Shown here: in pieces, positions 19,773 through 29,853 of the stretch
Position numbering within the stretch: position 1 is the stretch's first letter
How the letters are laid out: each line of letters starts with the position of its first letter
Source: an uncultured Pseudomonadota bacterium
GTDB lineage: Bacteria; Pseudomonadota; Alphaproteobacteria; UBA9219
Length of the DNA: 50,792 nt
Direction: 5' to 3'
Assembly (NCBI GenBank): GCA_903875345.1
Contig: CAIQVS010000332.1
Span: 1 to 50,792 of the forward strand
The notes under the pieces: generated by a model
Database searches by the model: none
What the model was told of the DNA's origin: nothing
What the model saw: the letters and a program-made list of their open reading frames with translations, nothing else
Position numbers and translations under genes: made by a program

Positions 19773-20234
19773 TTAAGACCTGATTTGGAAAATCGCGTCG
19801 ATCTCGACGGCAGCGTTAAGTGGAAGGTTGCCGACACCGACGGCGAACCGGGCGTGTTTTCCGGCTTCGCCGAAAACCTGCTCCATCAGTTCCGACGCGC
19901 CGTTGACGACTTTCGGCTGGTCGAAGAAGTCCGCCGCCGATGCGACGAAGCCGCCGAGCTTCACGCAACGCGCGACCCGATTCAAATCGCCGCCGCACGC
20001 TGCGCTTGCTTGCGCCAAAATGTTCAAGCCGCACAGCCGTGCCGCCGCGTATCCAGCCGTTAGATCCAGCTCCTGCCCAAGACGTCCAACGGCTTGAAGG
20101 CGACCAGCCTCTATCGGCAATTGCCCTGAGATGAACACGAGATCGCCAGTAACAACATAAGGCACATAGGCCGCAACGGCAGCGGCTGGATGAGGAAGCG
20201 TGATGCCGAGTTCGGCAAAGCGTTGGGAGATCAT
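19773..20234 (-). CDS. RidA/YjgF family protein
   Basis: MISQRFAELGITLPHPAAAVAAYVPYVVTGDLVFISGQLP ... VEIDAIFQI. Confidence 0.88.
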   Translation of the reverse strand: MISQRFAELGITLPHPAAAVAAYVPYVVTGDLVFISGQLPIEAGRLQAVGRLGQELDLTAGYAAARLCGLNILAQASAACGGDLNRVARCVKLGGFVASAADFFDQPKVVNGASELMEQVFGEAGKHARFAVGVGNLPLNAAVEIDAIFQIRS

Positions 20235-20247
20235 TTTTTGGATCCTC

Positions 20248-22110
20248 TTATGAAAAACGTAGATTGCCTTTTCGTCCCGCACCTTGCCGCGTCGGCGCTT
20301 GATCGAAGAGACCCGCCAGTTGCTGCATCATGACGCTGCCGAGCTGTTCGCTGTCGGTGATCGTGACGGCGCGTCGATAATAACGCGTGACGTCGTGACC
20401 GATGCCAATGGCGGTCAGCTCGACGCTCGACCAATTCTCGATCCAATCGATCGCGGCGCGGAGATGCTGCTCAAGATAATTGCCCGGATTGACCGACAAA
20501 GTCGAGTCGTCGACCGGAGCGCCGTCGGAAATGACCATCAAAATCCGCCGTTGCTCCGTCCGCGCCAGCAACCGCGTATGCGCCCACAACAGCGCCTCGC
20601 CGTCGATATTCTCTTTCAGCAATCCCTCGCGTAGCATCAGGCCAAGATTGCGCCGCGCATGACGCCACGGCTCGTCGGCGGCCTTGTAGACAATATGGCG
20701 AATGTCATTAAGGCGTCCCGGCAGCGGCGGTTTTCCGGCTTTCACCCAAGCGTCGCGTGACTGCCCGCCCTTCCATGTCCGTGTGGTAAAACCGAGAATT
20801 TCGGCCTTCACGCCGCAGCGTTCGAGCGTGCGCACAAGAATATCCGCCGACATGGCGGCAAGCGTGATAGGCCGCCCGCGCATCGAGCCGGAATTGTCGA
20901 GCAACAACGTCACCACCGTGTCACGAAAATCCATCGGCTTTTCGCGCTTGTAGGAGAGCGTGTGCGAGGGCGACGTCACGATTCGGGCAAGACGCGCGCT
21001 GTCGAGCAAGCCTTCTTCCAGATCAAACTCCCATGTGCGCGTTTGCTGCGCCATCAGGCGGCGTTGCAGACGATTAGCCAGACGCACGATTAGACTTTGC
21101 GTTGGGCGGATTTGCTGATCCAGCATAGAACGCAGGCGTTGCAATTCCTCCGGCGGACACAACTCCTTGGCCGAGATAATCTCGTCATACTGCGTGGTAA
21201 AAACGCGGTAGGTCGTACGTGGTCCGCGCTCCGAATTCCATTCCTCCGGCCCCTCCCCTGCGTGATCGCCGTCGCGGGCTTCGTCGCCGTTATCGGGCGC
21301 TGCGGCTCGATCCTGCGCTTCGTCGTTATCGGAGTTGGCGTCGGCATCAGCTGTTGCAACGCTCGTCTCCGGTTCACCTTGTTCGCTATCAGCGGCGGTG
21401 GCTTCTTTCTGTTCATCCTGCTCCGCACCGGAGGAGCTTTCTTCCTCCTCGCTTTCGCCGTCGTTGGACGGATTCTTTCCGCTGCCTCCGAGGTCAAGCA
21501 CCCGCAAAACCCGCATCGCTTCAGCGGCAAAGGCTTTCTGGTCGTGAAGCAACTCCGGCAGTTTGCCGAGATGCGCGCCAATGCGTTCCTCGACCCAAGG
21601 CCGCCAGATTTCGGCAGCCCGCGCCGCCGATTTCGGCAAAGGCTGCTGAGCGAAAGCTTCATGCGCGAGAATGCGCAAAACGTCGGTCAGCGGAATCTCG
21701 GCTTTGGCTCCGGCGCGTTCGAAGCCCTGCTGCTTGCAGCGTTCGTCCAGCAACGCGGAGAGGTTGCTGGCAACTCCGGCCATGTCCCGCGCTCCAAGCC
21801 CTTCGCAACGCGCCTGTTCCAGAACTTCGAACGCGGTATAGGCGACGATGTTTTCAGGCGTCGAACGAGCGAAGAGTTTCGGATCGTGATAACGGAGGCG
21901 CAAGGCCACGGCGTCGGCGGCACCGCGAATGAAAGCCGTTTCCGCGCGCGGCATTCCGGCGGAGGGCAGCGGAACCTTGACGCGTGTTCCCGCCACACCC
22001 ATCGGCTCGGTCGTGAACCCAACCTCAAGCTCAGGCTGATGCCCGATAGCCTTGATCGCCACGGCAGTCGCGCGCTTGAAATTTTCGACGGGAGTTTCAG
22101 GGTTCGACAT
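20248..22110 (-). CDS. cobT: CobT-like cobaltochelatase subunit (VWA domain)
   Basis: 620 aa; acidic middle region, [17 protein letters not shown] (MIDAS), C-terminal [29 protein letters not shown]. Confidence 0.9.
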   Translation of the reverse strand: MSNPETPVENFKRATAVAIKAIGHQPELEVGFTTEPMGVAGTRVKVPLPSAGMPRAETAFIRGAADAVALRLRYHDPKLFARSTPENIVAYTAFEVLEQARCEGLGARDMAGVASNLSALLDERCKQQGFERAGAKAEIPLTDVLRILAHEAFAQQPLPKSAARAAEIWRPWVEERIGAHLGKLPELLHDQKAFAAEAMRVLRVLDLGGSGKNPSNDGESEEEESSSGAEQDEQKEATAADSEQGEPETSVATADADANSDNDEAQDRAAAPDNGDEARDGDHAGEGPEEWNSERGPRTTYRVFTTQYDEIISAKELCPPEELQRLRSMLDQQIRPTQSLIVRLANRLQRRLMAQQTRTWEFDLEEGLLDSARLARIVTSPSHTLSYKREKPMDFRDTVVTLLLDNSGSMRGRPITLAAMSADILVRTLERCGVKAEILGFTTRTWKGGQSRDAWVKAGKPPLPGRLNDIRHIVYKAADEPWRHARRNLGLMLREGLLKENIDGEALLWAHTRLLARTEQRRILMVISDGAPVDDSTLSVNPGNYLEQHLRAAIDWIENWSSVELTAIGIGHDVTRYYRRAVTITDSEQLGSVMMQQLAGLFDQAPTRQGAGRKGNLRFS

Positions 22111-22126
22111 TCAGCATTCAGGGGTC
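22092..22126 (-). repeat. Heptamer array overlapping the cobT start codon
   Basis: Minus strand: GACCCCT GAATGCT GAATGTC GAACCCT GAAACTC; contains cobT ATG (22110-22108). Confidence 0.85.
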
Positions 22127-22165
22127 AAAGGCTAATAACACTATACGGGAGCAGTATAACGTCCT

Positions 22166-22200
22166 ACTCCCTGAATGCCGAATCCTGAATACCGAACGCT
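22166..22200 (+). repeat. Heptamer array ending at the phoH stop codon, inverted relative to the cobT array
   Basis: ACTCCCT GAATGCC GAATCCT GAATACC GAACGCT; the last unit overlaps the phoH stop (CTA on +, 22199-22201). Confidence 0.85.
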
Positions 22201-22885
22201 ACAATACCGCCAACATACTGGCAACGAGCGGATGCCGGACGATGTCCTGTTCCGTCATCTGCACGACAGCGATGCCGGGCACAGTGGACAATTTGCGGGC
22301 GATGTCGGCCAGTCCCGACATGCCTTCCAGCAGATCGCTCTGATCCGGATCGCCCGTCAGCACCATCGTCGAGTGCCAGCCGAGCCGCGTCAGCAGCATC
22401 TTGATCTGGTTGTAGGTGCAATTCTGCACCTCGTCGCACACGACGAAAGCGTTGTTGAGCGTACGTCCGCGCATGAAGCCAATGGGGGCGATTTCTATCG
22501 CGCCGTCGGCCAGATGCTGCTTCAGGCGCTTGCTACCGATACGATCATTCAGCGCGTCGTAAAGCGGACGTAGGAACGGAGCCATCTTTTCCTGCAAATC
22601 ACCGGGCAGAAAGCCGATGGTTTCTCCGGCCTCGACGGCGGGGCGCGACAGGATGATTCGGTCAACTCGTCCGTCTTCCAAGGCTTCTACGGCAGCGCTG
22701 ATCGCCAGATAGGTTTTTCCGGTTCCGGCAGGTCCGGCGGCGACGACGAGGCTGTGCTTGGCCATGGCGTCCAAGAGCGCGGCCTGATTGGCGTTTTGCG
22801 GCTTGATTTTGCGGATATAGCTTTGATCGCGGCGATCAAAGGACGGTTGGTTCAAAGGATCCCACGGCGAATTCGACGTATACAT
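22199..22885 (-). CDS. PhoH family ATPase
   Basis: AAGPAGTGKTYLAISAAVEAL, SRPAVEAGETIGFLPGDLQEKM, RTLNNAFVVCDEVQNCT, LTGDPDQSDL. Likely start MYTSNSPWD; the ORF is open back to 23089. Confidence 0.92.
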   Translation of the reverse strand: MYTSNSPWDPLNQPSFDRRDQSYIRKIKPQNANQAALLDAMAKHSLVVAAGPAGTGKTYLAISAAVEALEDGRVDRIILSRPAVEAGETIGFLPGDLQEKMAPFLRPLYDALNDRIGSKRLKQHLADGAIEIAPIGFMRGRTLNNAFVVCDEVQNCTYNQIKMLLTRLGWHSTMVLTGDPDQSDLLEGMSGLADIARKLSTVPGIAVVQMTEQDIVRHPLVASMLAVL

Positions 22886-23139
22886 CGGCGTAACGTTATG
22901 CGTTCTCTCATTGCGATTAGATGATTCGAAATGACGCCTTTTGCCCATACCTTCCCCGTTTCTGTCCAGCCGGAAGCCAGACGTTGCTGAAAGCCGCCAC
23001 AGGATGCGGCGACCGACCAAAACTTGTTGCCGAAGCGAAAGAAACGATTTGGGGGACAGAAAGGCTTGGCGCCACCATCTTTGGCGCATTGGGCGAAGCG
23101 TGATTAAGGTTGTTACCCGTTACAGCCCCCGTTGTCCTC

Positions 23140-23163
23140 GGCAGATTACTAAAATAATCTGCC
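23140..23163. terminator. Perfect 9-bp hairpin in the phoH/dapA divergent intergenic region (terminator or regulatory)
   Basis: GGCAGATTA CTAAAA TAATCTGCC. Confidence 0.45.
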
Positions 23164-23304
23164 CTCCTACCCAGTTATCACTCTATAGCTATATAGTTAA
23201 GAAATCCTTTCAAAATTTCAAGAGGCACATGTTGCGCCGTTGCTCCATAATGTGATTTGGGATAATCTTTAGCCCATATGCAAATTTAACTTTGAGGCTG
23301 CTTT

Positions 23305-24219
23305 ATGGACCGCACCCAATTTCGTGGCGTGATGACCGCCCTGATTACACCCTTTGCCGACGGCAAGGTGGACGAAAAGCGCTATCAGGATTTCACGCAA
23401 TGGCAGATCGCTGAGGGCGTACACGGGGTTGTTCCCTGCGGCACAACCGGCGAATCCGCAACCCTTTCGCACGATGAACATGAGCGCGTGATCGAGCTTT
23501 GCCTCGACGTCGCCAAAGGCAAAGTCCCAGTTATTGCCGGTTGCGGATCAAACTGCACCGAGGAGGCAATCGGCCTTACGCAGTTCGCCGAAAAAGCCGG
23601 AGCCGACGCAGCGCTGCATGTAGCGCCCTATTACAACAAGCCGACGCAGGAAGGGCTTTACCAACATTTCAAAGCCATTCATGACGCGACCGGCTTGCCG
23701 ATTATTCTTTACAATGTGCCGGGACGCACAGTCGTAAATCTTGGCGTCGAAACCATCGCCCGCCTTGCGGCTTTGCCGCGCATCATCGGCATCAAGGACG
23801 CAACCGGCGACATTACCCGTCCGGTCAAAACCCGCGCCGCTTGCGGCGAATCGTTCCGCCAGTTCACCGGCGAGGACGGAAACGCACTGGCCTTTCTGGC
23901 GATGGGGGGACATGGATGCATTTCCGTTACCGCCAACATTGCGCCTGCGCTGTGTTCCCAGTTGCAAAACGCATGGGCGAAGGGCGACCTTGCCGCAGCG
24001 CAGGCGATTAATGACCGTTTGACGCCGCTGCATGACGCAATGTTCTGCGAAACCTCTCCGGGTCCGGTAAAATACGCGGCGGCATTGCTCGGCCTCTGCC
24101 GTTATGAGTATCGCCTGCCACTCGTGCCAATCAGCACGCCGAATGAAAAAATCGTCGAGGATACATTGCGCAAGGTTGGTCTTGTTTCCGCCGATGCCGT
24201 GGTGCGGCAGGTCGGTTGA
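23305..24219 (+). CDS. dapA: 4-hydroxy-tetrahydrodipicolinate synthase
   Basis: RGVMTALITPFADGKVDE, GVVPCGTTGESATLSHDEH, PYYNKPTQEGLYQHF, LYNVPGRT, GIKDATGD. Confidence 0.95.
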   Translation: MDRTQFRGVMTALITPFADGKVDEKRYQDFTQWQIAEGVHGVVPCGTTGESATLSHDEHERVIELCLDVAKGKVPVIAGCGSNCTEEAIGLTQFAEKAGADAALHVAPYYNKPTQEGLYQHFKAIHDATGLPIILYNVPGRTVVNLGVETIARLAALPRIIGIKDATGDITRPVKTRAACGESFRQFTGEDGNALAFLAMGGHGCISVTANIAPALCSQLQNAWAKGDLAAAQAINDRLTPLHDAMFCETSPGPVKYAAALLGLCRYEYRLPLVPISTPNEKIVEDTLRKVGLVSADAVVRQVG

Positions 24220-24299
24220 ACAACGTGCGGTCGCAACCGCTTCCGGGAACACAGCGACTGATGCGCTGACGATGGAGTCCCGTTCGGTTCGGCTAAGAC

Positions 24300-24878
24300 C
24301 TAAGGTTTGTCTTCATCGCCCATCTTGATAGGGATTTGTGGCAGCTTTTTATTAAGTCGGCTCAAGACTTCATCTGTGACATCAAGCGCAGGGTTTGCCC
24401 ATAAAATCTGCTGTTTCAAGAGAACAATGTTAGCTCCGCGCTCATGGGCTGCCGTTTGGACAATATCAAGCAACGCCGCGCTGATAGCATTCTTGGCATC
24501 GGCAAAGGCTTGATCCAGAACTTTGCGTCGGGATTCAAAATGACGCTCAATCGTTAGCGTTCGCTGTCTTAATTGTTGTTCGCGTTCGCCATAAGCATCG
24601 GAGCTGAGACTGTCATGCGCCTTGCTCAAATCTTCCTCGGCTTTACGGAGCGCGTTTTCTTCCTTCTCGGTTTCGGCTTGAAACTTGGAACGTTGAACGT
24701 CGATTTGTTTCTGGACGCTTTTGGCCGCCAGAGATTCTTGTAGAATGCGCTGAACATCGACAACGGCAACCACGGGCGAAGCTATGGAAGCGGGTTCGCC
24801 CGCCCAAGCCTCAATGCCAGTAAAAATCAGGACACAGGAGAAAATTCCCACCTGAAGTCCGGTCGTGAAGATCTTCAT
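24300..24878 (-). CDS. OmpH/Skp family periplasmic chaperone
   Basis: Signal peptide; VVAVVDVQRILQESLAAKSVQKQID plus coiled coil; downstream of bamA. Confidence 0.88.
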   Translation of the reverse strand: MKIFTTGLQVGIFSCVLIFTGIEAWAGEPASIASPVVAVVDVQRILQESLAAKSVQKQIDVQRSKFQAETEKEENALRKAEEDLSKAHDSLSSDAYGEREQQLRQRTLTIERHFESRRKVLDQAFADAKNAISAALLDIVQTAAHERGANIVLLKQQILWANPALDVTDEVLSRLNKKLPQIPIKMGDEDKP

Positions 24879-24895
24879 AACCTATCCCAGCCAGC

Positions 24896-27250
24896 CTAGA
24901 ATTTCGCGCCGAAGCTGAAATGAATCAACTCGGTTTTGTCGTAGCTGCGCTTGAGGATAGGCTCGGCCAAATCGAGGCGTATAGGACCGAAAGGCGATGC
25001 CCAACTCAAGCCAACACCCGCACTCAGGCGTACTTGACCATCCGTAGCGAAGGTATCACCGGGGATCGGCTGCTCACCGGTGTGGTCAAGAATGCCAGCA
25101 TCCGTAAAGACATGTCCCTTGAGTCCAAATTCCTTGGGAAAAGGAGTTGGCGTTGCTAGTTCCAACGTGCTGCGGGCAAAACGATCACCACCCAAAGCGT
25201 CTTGATTGACGCTGGTCAGGTCACGAGGGCCTACACCGGCATATTGAAAGCCGCGCAAAGTATCGCTGCCGAGGAAAAACCGCTCGTTGATTTTGGTCGG
25301 ACCATCAAGTCCCCAGATTTGTCCGACTTCTCCCAACCCGCTAATGACGTACCCATCGGCAACGGGATAATATTGCGTTCCGCCTGTGCGGAATTTGAAC
25401 CATTTACGCGAACCGCCTGCCCCGGCAATATCGGTATCGAGATGGACGATATAGCCAAGGGTAGGATCAAGCTTGCTGTCGCGCGTATCGTAGGTCAGCT
25501 CTTGCCCCACGGACGATGTCGTCGTGGTGCCTTGCTGATCCGTTACATAGAGCGATGCATCGCTAGCCACGTTGTTAATCGTATCATCATGGAAGCTGTA
25601 ATTCAGCCGTTGACGCAACTCATCCGATAACGGGTAACCAAGCCGCAACACAAACCCCGTGCTTGTCGAGTCATAGGAGCTTAGGTCTTGATTGTTGCTT
25701 TGCGTGCGATAAAGGTCAACGCCCGCCGACAAATCGCGATCCAGAAAATAGGGTTCGGTAAAGCTCGTGTCGATTGTCTGTGTCCGCCCTGAAACGGTAG
25801 CGCCAAAACGAGCCTGTTGTCCCTGCCCCATGAAGTTGTTTTCACTGACTGTGAAATCACCCAAAGGACCGTCGGTTGATGAATAGCCTGCGCCTATCGC
25901 CACCTGTCCGGTTGACTTTTCCTTTACATTCACGTTCAGATCGGCGCGATCAGGCTCCGCGCCCGGCGCCGAGGTTATCTTGGCTTCTTCAAAGTAGTCC
26001 AAGTCCTTCAGATTCTGTTCGGATTTGTGAATCTGGGTTGTGCTGTAAGGATCGCCTTCGGCCAAAAGTATCTGCCGACGGATGACTTTATCAACCGTAC
26101 GAGTGTTTCCGCTGATGTTGATACGATTTACATACACTCGTTCGCCGGGATTGATGTCATAGGTCAGATCAACCGTCAGATCATCTTTATGTTTATCAGG
26201 GTTGGGAACGATTGTAACAAAAGCATACTGCCGATCACCCAAAGCGGTGGTTAGCTTGGCGATCGATTTTTCAATTTGATCGGCGCTGTACCACTCACCC
26301 TGCAGGGTTGTGAGTTGATCACGCAACGGCTCCGGATCGAGCCCCTTGATCTCGCTCTTCAAGCTGACTTTTCCAAACTTGTAGCGTTGGTTTTCTTCCA
26401 CCGTAAAGGTAAGGAAGAAGTCGCCTCGGTCCGGCGTCAACTCGGCAACAGCCGATAACACCCGGGCGTCGACATACCCTTCGTTTAGGTAAAATTTTCG
26501 CAGCAACTCCTTATCGTAATTCAAGCGATCAGGATCATAATAGTCGGTCGTGGAGAGAAAACGATACCACGCGCTTTCACGCGTACTGATGGCTTCGCGC
26601 AAAGCATCGGCATCATAATGCTGGTTTCCGATGAAGGTAATATCGCGCACGCCGGTGCGTTTGCCCTCAGTAACTTCAAAGACCAGATCAATCCGGTTCT
26701 GGTCAAGCTTTACCATCTTGGGTTCAACCACGGCACCAAAACGCCCTGAACGGCGATAAAGGTCAAGGATGCGTTGGACATCCCGCTGCACTTTAGGAAG
26801 CGTATAAACCTGAAGTGGCTTAAGCTGAACTTCCTTTTCCAGATCTTCTTTCGAAACAGCGTCGTTACCTTCAAAAGTAATACGGTTGATGATCGGATTC
26901 TCATCAATATGGACGACCAGCGTTGAATCCTCCATCGCGATATGAACGTTCGCAAACAGATTCGTCGCATACAGGGCTTTAAGTGAGCTGTCGATTTTCT
27001 CTGGAGTCGCTTGATCGCCTTTTGCCAAAGTTAGATGTGATGTGACAGTTTCAACCTCAAGGCGTTGCGCGCCTTCAACCCGAATATCCCGAATAATGTC
27101 GCCGGACTGGTTGGCCGCCACGGCTAGAAACGATGACAAGGAGGAGGAGGCAGCAGCGCTTTGCGCCTGCGCAGGAGACTCTTCGAATAAGAGAGCCAAA
27201 CCGACTAGAGAGGTTAACAAAATTTGCGAGGAAGAGCGTGATAACATCAA
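24896..27250 (-). CDS. bamA: Outer membrane protein assembly factor BamA
   Basis: 784 aa with POTRA repeats; GIGLSWASPFGPIRLDLAEP and C-terminal ...IHFSFGAKF. Confidence 0.95.
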   Translation of the reverse strand: MMLSRSSSQILLTSLVGLALLFEESPAQAQSAAASSSLSSFLAVAANQSGDIIRDIRVEGAQRLEVETVTSHLTLAKGDQATPEKIDSSLKALYATNLFANVHIAMEDSTLVVHIDENPIINRITFEGNDAVSKEDLEKEVQLKPLQVYTLPKVQRDVQRILDLYRRSGRFGAVVEPKMVKLDQNRIDLVFEVTEGKRTGVRDITFIGNQHYDADALREAISTRESAWYRFLSTTDYYDPDRLNYDKELLRKFYLNEGYVDARVLSAVAELTPDRGDFFLTFTVEENQRYKFGKVSLKSEIKGLDPEPLRDQLTTLQGEWYSADQIEKSIAKLTTALGDRQYAFVTIVPNPDKHKDDLTVDLTYDINPGERVYVNRINISGNTRTVDKVIRRQILLAEGDPYSTTQIHKSEQNLKDLDYFEEAKITSAPGAEPDRADLNVNVKEKSTGQVAIGAGYSSTDGPLGDFTVSENNFMGQGQQARFGATVSGRTQTIDTSFTEPYFLDRDLSAGVDLYRTQSNNQDLSSYDSTSTGFVLRLGYPLSDELRQRLNYSFHDDTINNVASDASLYVTDQQGTTTTSSVGQELTYDTRDSKLDPTLGYIVHLDTDIAGAGGSRKWFKFRTGGTQYYPVADGYVISGLGEVGQIWGLDGPTKINERFFLGSDTLRGFQYAGVGPRDLTSVNQDALGGDRFARSTLELATPTPFPKEFGLKGHVFTDAGILDHTGEQPIPGDTFATDGQVRLSAGVGLSWASPFGPIRLDLAEPILKRSYDKTELIHFSFGAKF

Positions 27251-27533
27251 GGATGAATCCTGATTGCACAGTGATTTGAACAGAGGGTAGAAAATCGCGC
27301 ATCAATTCACAAGAATATTTCGCATGAAGGCTAAAGATTATCTTTTACCTGTTGCTTCTTGGAAAAAACGCGGGACCATCTTATTGGGTTTTTGTCTTGT
27401 GCCGATGATCTTTCCTGAACCAGCGCTTGCTCAGAAATGATCGTACAAGATTCTGTGTCTGTTGGGCATTCCGATTGCCTGCCCCACTCCACGTCGATTC
27501 ACCAGACACATGACAGAATGGCCGATCATACCT

Positions 27534-28769
27534 TCAGGAAAGCATGTTCTTCAAAAAGGATACAACCTTAAGTTGAACAAGATCATTCCACGTTGCGAAT
27601 ACCATCAGGCAAAGGAGAAGCGCCATACCGATCCGCAAACCTATCTCCTGCACCTTTTCATGCAAGGGACGCCCACGCAACCTTTCGGCTACGTAATAAA
27701 GGAGATGCCCTCCATCCAGAAGCGGAACCGGAAACAAGTTAACCAGCCCGAGATTAATCGAAATCATCGCCATAAACAGGACGAGCGCAGGCGGGCCATC
27801 CTCGGCAACATGTCCGGACATGGCGGCGATACGCAGGGGTCCCCCGAGTTCTTCGGTACTCCGCGTGCCCATGATCATTTGTCCGACACCACGCAGCGTG
27901 CTGCTACTGATACTGAGCGCTTCACCAACGGCCTTCATTAAGGCTTCCGGCAATGGCCACCTTTTGTACTGTATGTCATTGGAGGTAATGCCGAGGCGTC
28001 CCATTTTATGCACGCCCCCGAACCGATCCGTGGTGACTTCGATTTTTGGCATCACAGTGAGGTTCATCTTGGCGCCCCCACGATCCAGAGCAACCTGAAC
28101 GGGGGTTCCGGAATTCATCATAATGGCCAGACGTATATCCTCGAAGCGATCAATGGTCATACCATCCAGAGAAAGAATTTTATCGCCGGGTCGAATTCCT
28201 GCGACGGCGGCGGCGCTGTCCGGCAAAACGGCACTGACATTCGGCGCGGTATAATGTTGTCCCTGAAACAGAAAACATTCCTCTTTCACAGGTTGGTTTT
28301 TGGGCGCATCGGCAGAAGGCGTTGGCGCGTGACACAGCATAGGCGGGATGTTGAGTCCGAACGGAGGCTCCGTGAAGAGCAACGTCAGAATCAAGATAGC
28401 AAACAGGTAGTTAAAACCTGGCCCGGCTGCGACAATGGCAATGCGCTTGCCGACCGGTTGATGGAAAAAGGAAATCTTTTTCTGTTCATCAGTCATGTTC
28501 AGCACGGCTTCGTCGGGATCACTCGCCGGACCGGCGTCGCCGTACATTTTGACGTAGCCGCCGAGAGGGAGGAGCGACACTTTCCAGCGTGTGCCATGCT
28601 TATCGTTCCAGCCGAACAGCTCATGCCCGAACCCGATCGAGAATTCCTCGACCTTCACGCCACACAGTCGCGCGACCCAGTAATGCCCGAATTCGTGCAC
28701 AAAGACGACGACGCTGATGACGACGATAAACGGTATCGCATAGTGAAGAAGGTCGTGAAGATGTTCCAT
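27534..28769 (-). CDS. rseP: Site-2 zinc metalloprotease RseP
   Basis: 411 aa; VFVHEFGHYWVARLCGVKVEEFSIGFG, PDZ region, NLFPVPLLDGGHLLYY. Confidence 0.94.
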   Translation of the reverse strand: MEHLHDLLHYAIPFIVVISVVVFVHEFGHYWVARLCGVKVEEFSIGFGHELFGWNDKHGTRWKVSLLPLGGYVKMYGDAGPASDPDEAVLNMTDEQKKISFFHQPVGKRIAIVAAGPGFNYLFAILILTLLFTEPPFGLNIPPMLCHAPTPSADAPKNQPVKEECFLFQGQHYTAPNVSAVLPDSAAAVAGIRPGDKILSLDGMTIDRFEDIRLAIMMNSGTPVQVALDRGGAKMNLTVMPKIEVTTDRFGGVHKMGRLGITSNDIQYKRWPLPEALMKAVGEALSISSSTLRGVGQMIMGTRSTEELGGPLRIAAMSGHVAEDGPPALVLFMAMISINLGLVNLFPVPLLDGGHLLYYVAERLRGRPLHEKVQEIGLRIGMALLLCLMVFATWNDLVQLKVVSFLKNMLS

Positions 28770-28893
28770 TATATGTCCATCGTACCCGCGCGATGCGGAC
28801 TAAAGTCCAGATTTGCTTGTGTCTGACGACTTATATAGCATTGGCAGCCTGATTATTAAAGTCCGATGCAATCTCAAAACCGCGAGTATCCTC

Positions 28894-29853
28894 ATGCCCT
28901 TACGCATCGCTCTGCAGATGGACGCGCTGGAAAGGTTATACAAGCCTCTCGACAGCACGCTGGAACTTGCCCGCGCTGCAGTCGAGCGCGGCGATGAGCT
29001 TTTTCATTATGAGCCTTCCGGTTTACGCATGGACATCGCAGCGGGCGGGACTCGCGTTACGGCGAAAGTGCATCGGCTGGTTTACGACAAGAGAAATCCC
29101 GATCCCTGGAGCCTTGGCGAGGAAAGCGTGGCCGATGCATCAGAATTTGACGTAATTCTTATGCGGCAAGACCCGCCTTTCGATCTGTCCTATATAACCG
29201 CGACGCATATTCTGGAACACCTCAAGGACAGAGTACGGATCATCAACGATCCGGTCGGCGTGCGCAATGCGCCGGAGAAACTCCTTATTACTTATGTGCC
29301 TCATCTCATGCCGCCGACGCTGATCGCCCGCGATCGCGAAGCAATCGAGACCTTTCGCACCGAGCACCGCGACATCATCATCAAGCCGCTACACGGGTAT
29401 GCAGGTCATGGCATTTTTCATCTACGTCCGGGCGACGACAATTTGCCGGGCTTGCTTGAAACTTTAGCTACGATCAACAACGAACCTTGGATGGTGCAAA
29501 AATTTCTGCCAATCACCGAGTGGGGGGACAAGCGTATCGTCGTCCTGAACGGCGAACCGGTCGGCTCGTTCCGTCGCATGCCTGCGGCGGGCGACGTACG
29601 CGGCAACATGCGCGTCGGCGGTCGTCCGGAAAAGGCCGAGCTGACTCGCCGCGATCAGGAAATCTGCGCGACGCTCGCGCCAATGTTGCGCGAACGCGGA
29701 TTGTTTCTAGCGGGGATCGACGTCATCGGCGACTATCTGACCGAGATTAACGTTACTTCGCCGACCGGCCTCATCGTCGCTGATCAGCTTGAAGGACGAA
29801 CAGGACAAGACCGGATCGCGGAAAGATTTTGGCGGTTTGTGGATGGGAGGTAA
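28894..29853 (+). CDS. gshB: Glutathione synthetase
   Basis: MPLRIALQMDALERL; MRQDPPFDLSYITATHILE; KPLHGYAGHGIF; EINVTSPTGL. Confidence 0.94.
   Translation: MPLRIALQMDALERLYKPLDSTLELARAAVERGDELFHYEPSGLRMDIAAGGTRVTAKVHRLVYDKRNPDPWSLGEESVADASEFDVILMRQDPPFDLSYITATHILEHLKDRVRIINDPVGVRNAPEKLLITYVPHLMPPTLIARDREAIETFRTEHRDIIIKPLHGYAGHGIFHLRPGDDNLPGLLETLATINNEPWMVQKFLPITEWGDKRIVVLNGEPVGSFRRMPAAGDVRGNMRVGGRPEKAELTRRDQEICATLAPMLRERGLFLAGIDVIGDYLTEINVTSPTGLIVADQLEGRTGQDRIAERFWRFVDGR

Noticed and set aside
21097-22188. 363-aa + strand ORF and similar long ORFs opposite cobT, tldD, murC, guaB and purL
   Set aside because: These are shadow ORFs antisense to well-recognised conserved genes in GC-rich sequence; no family motifs.
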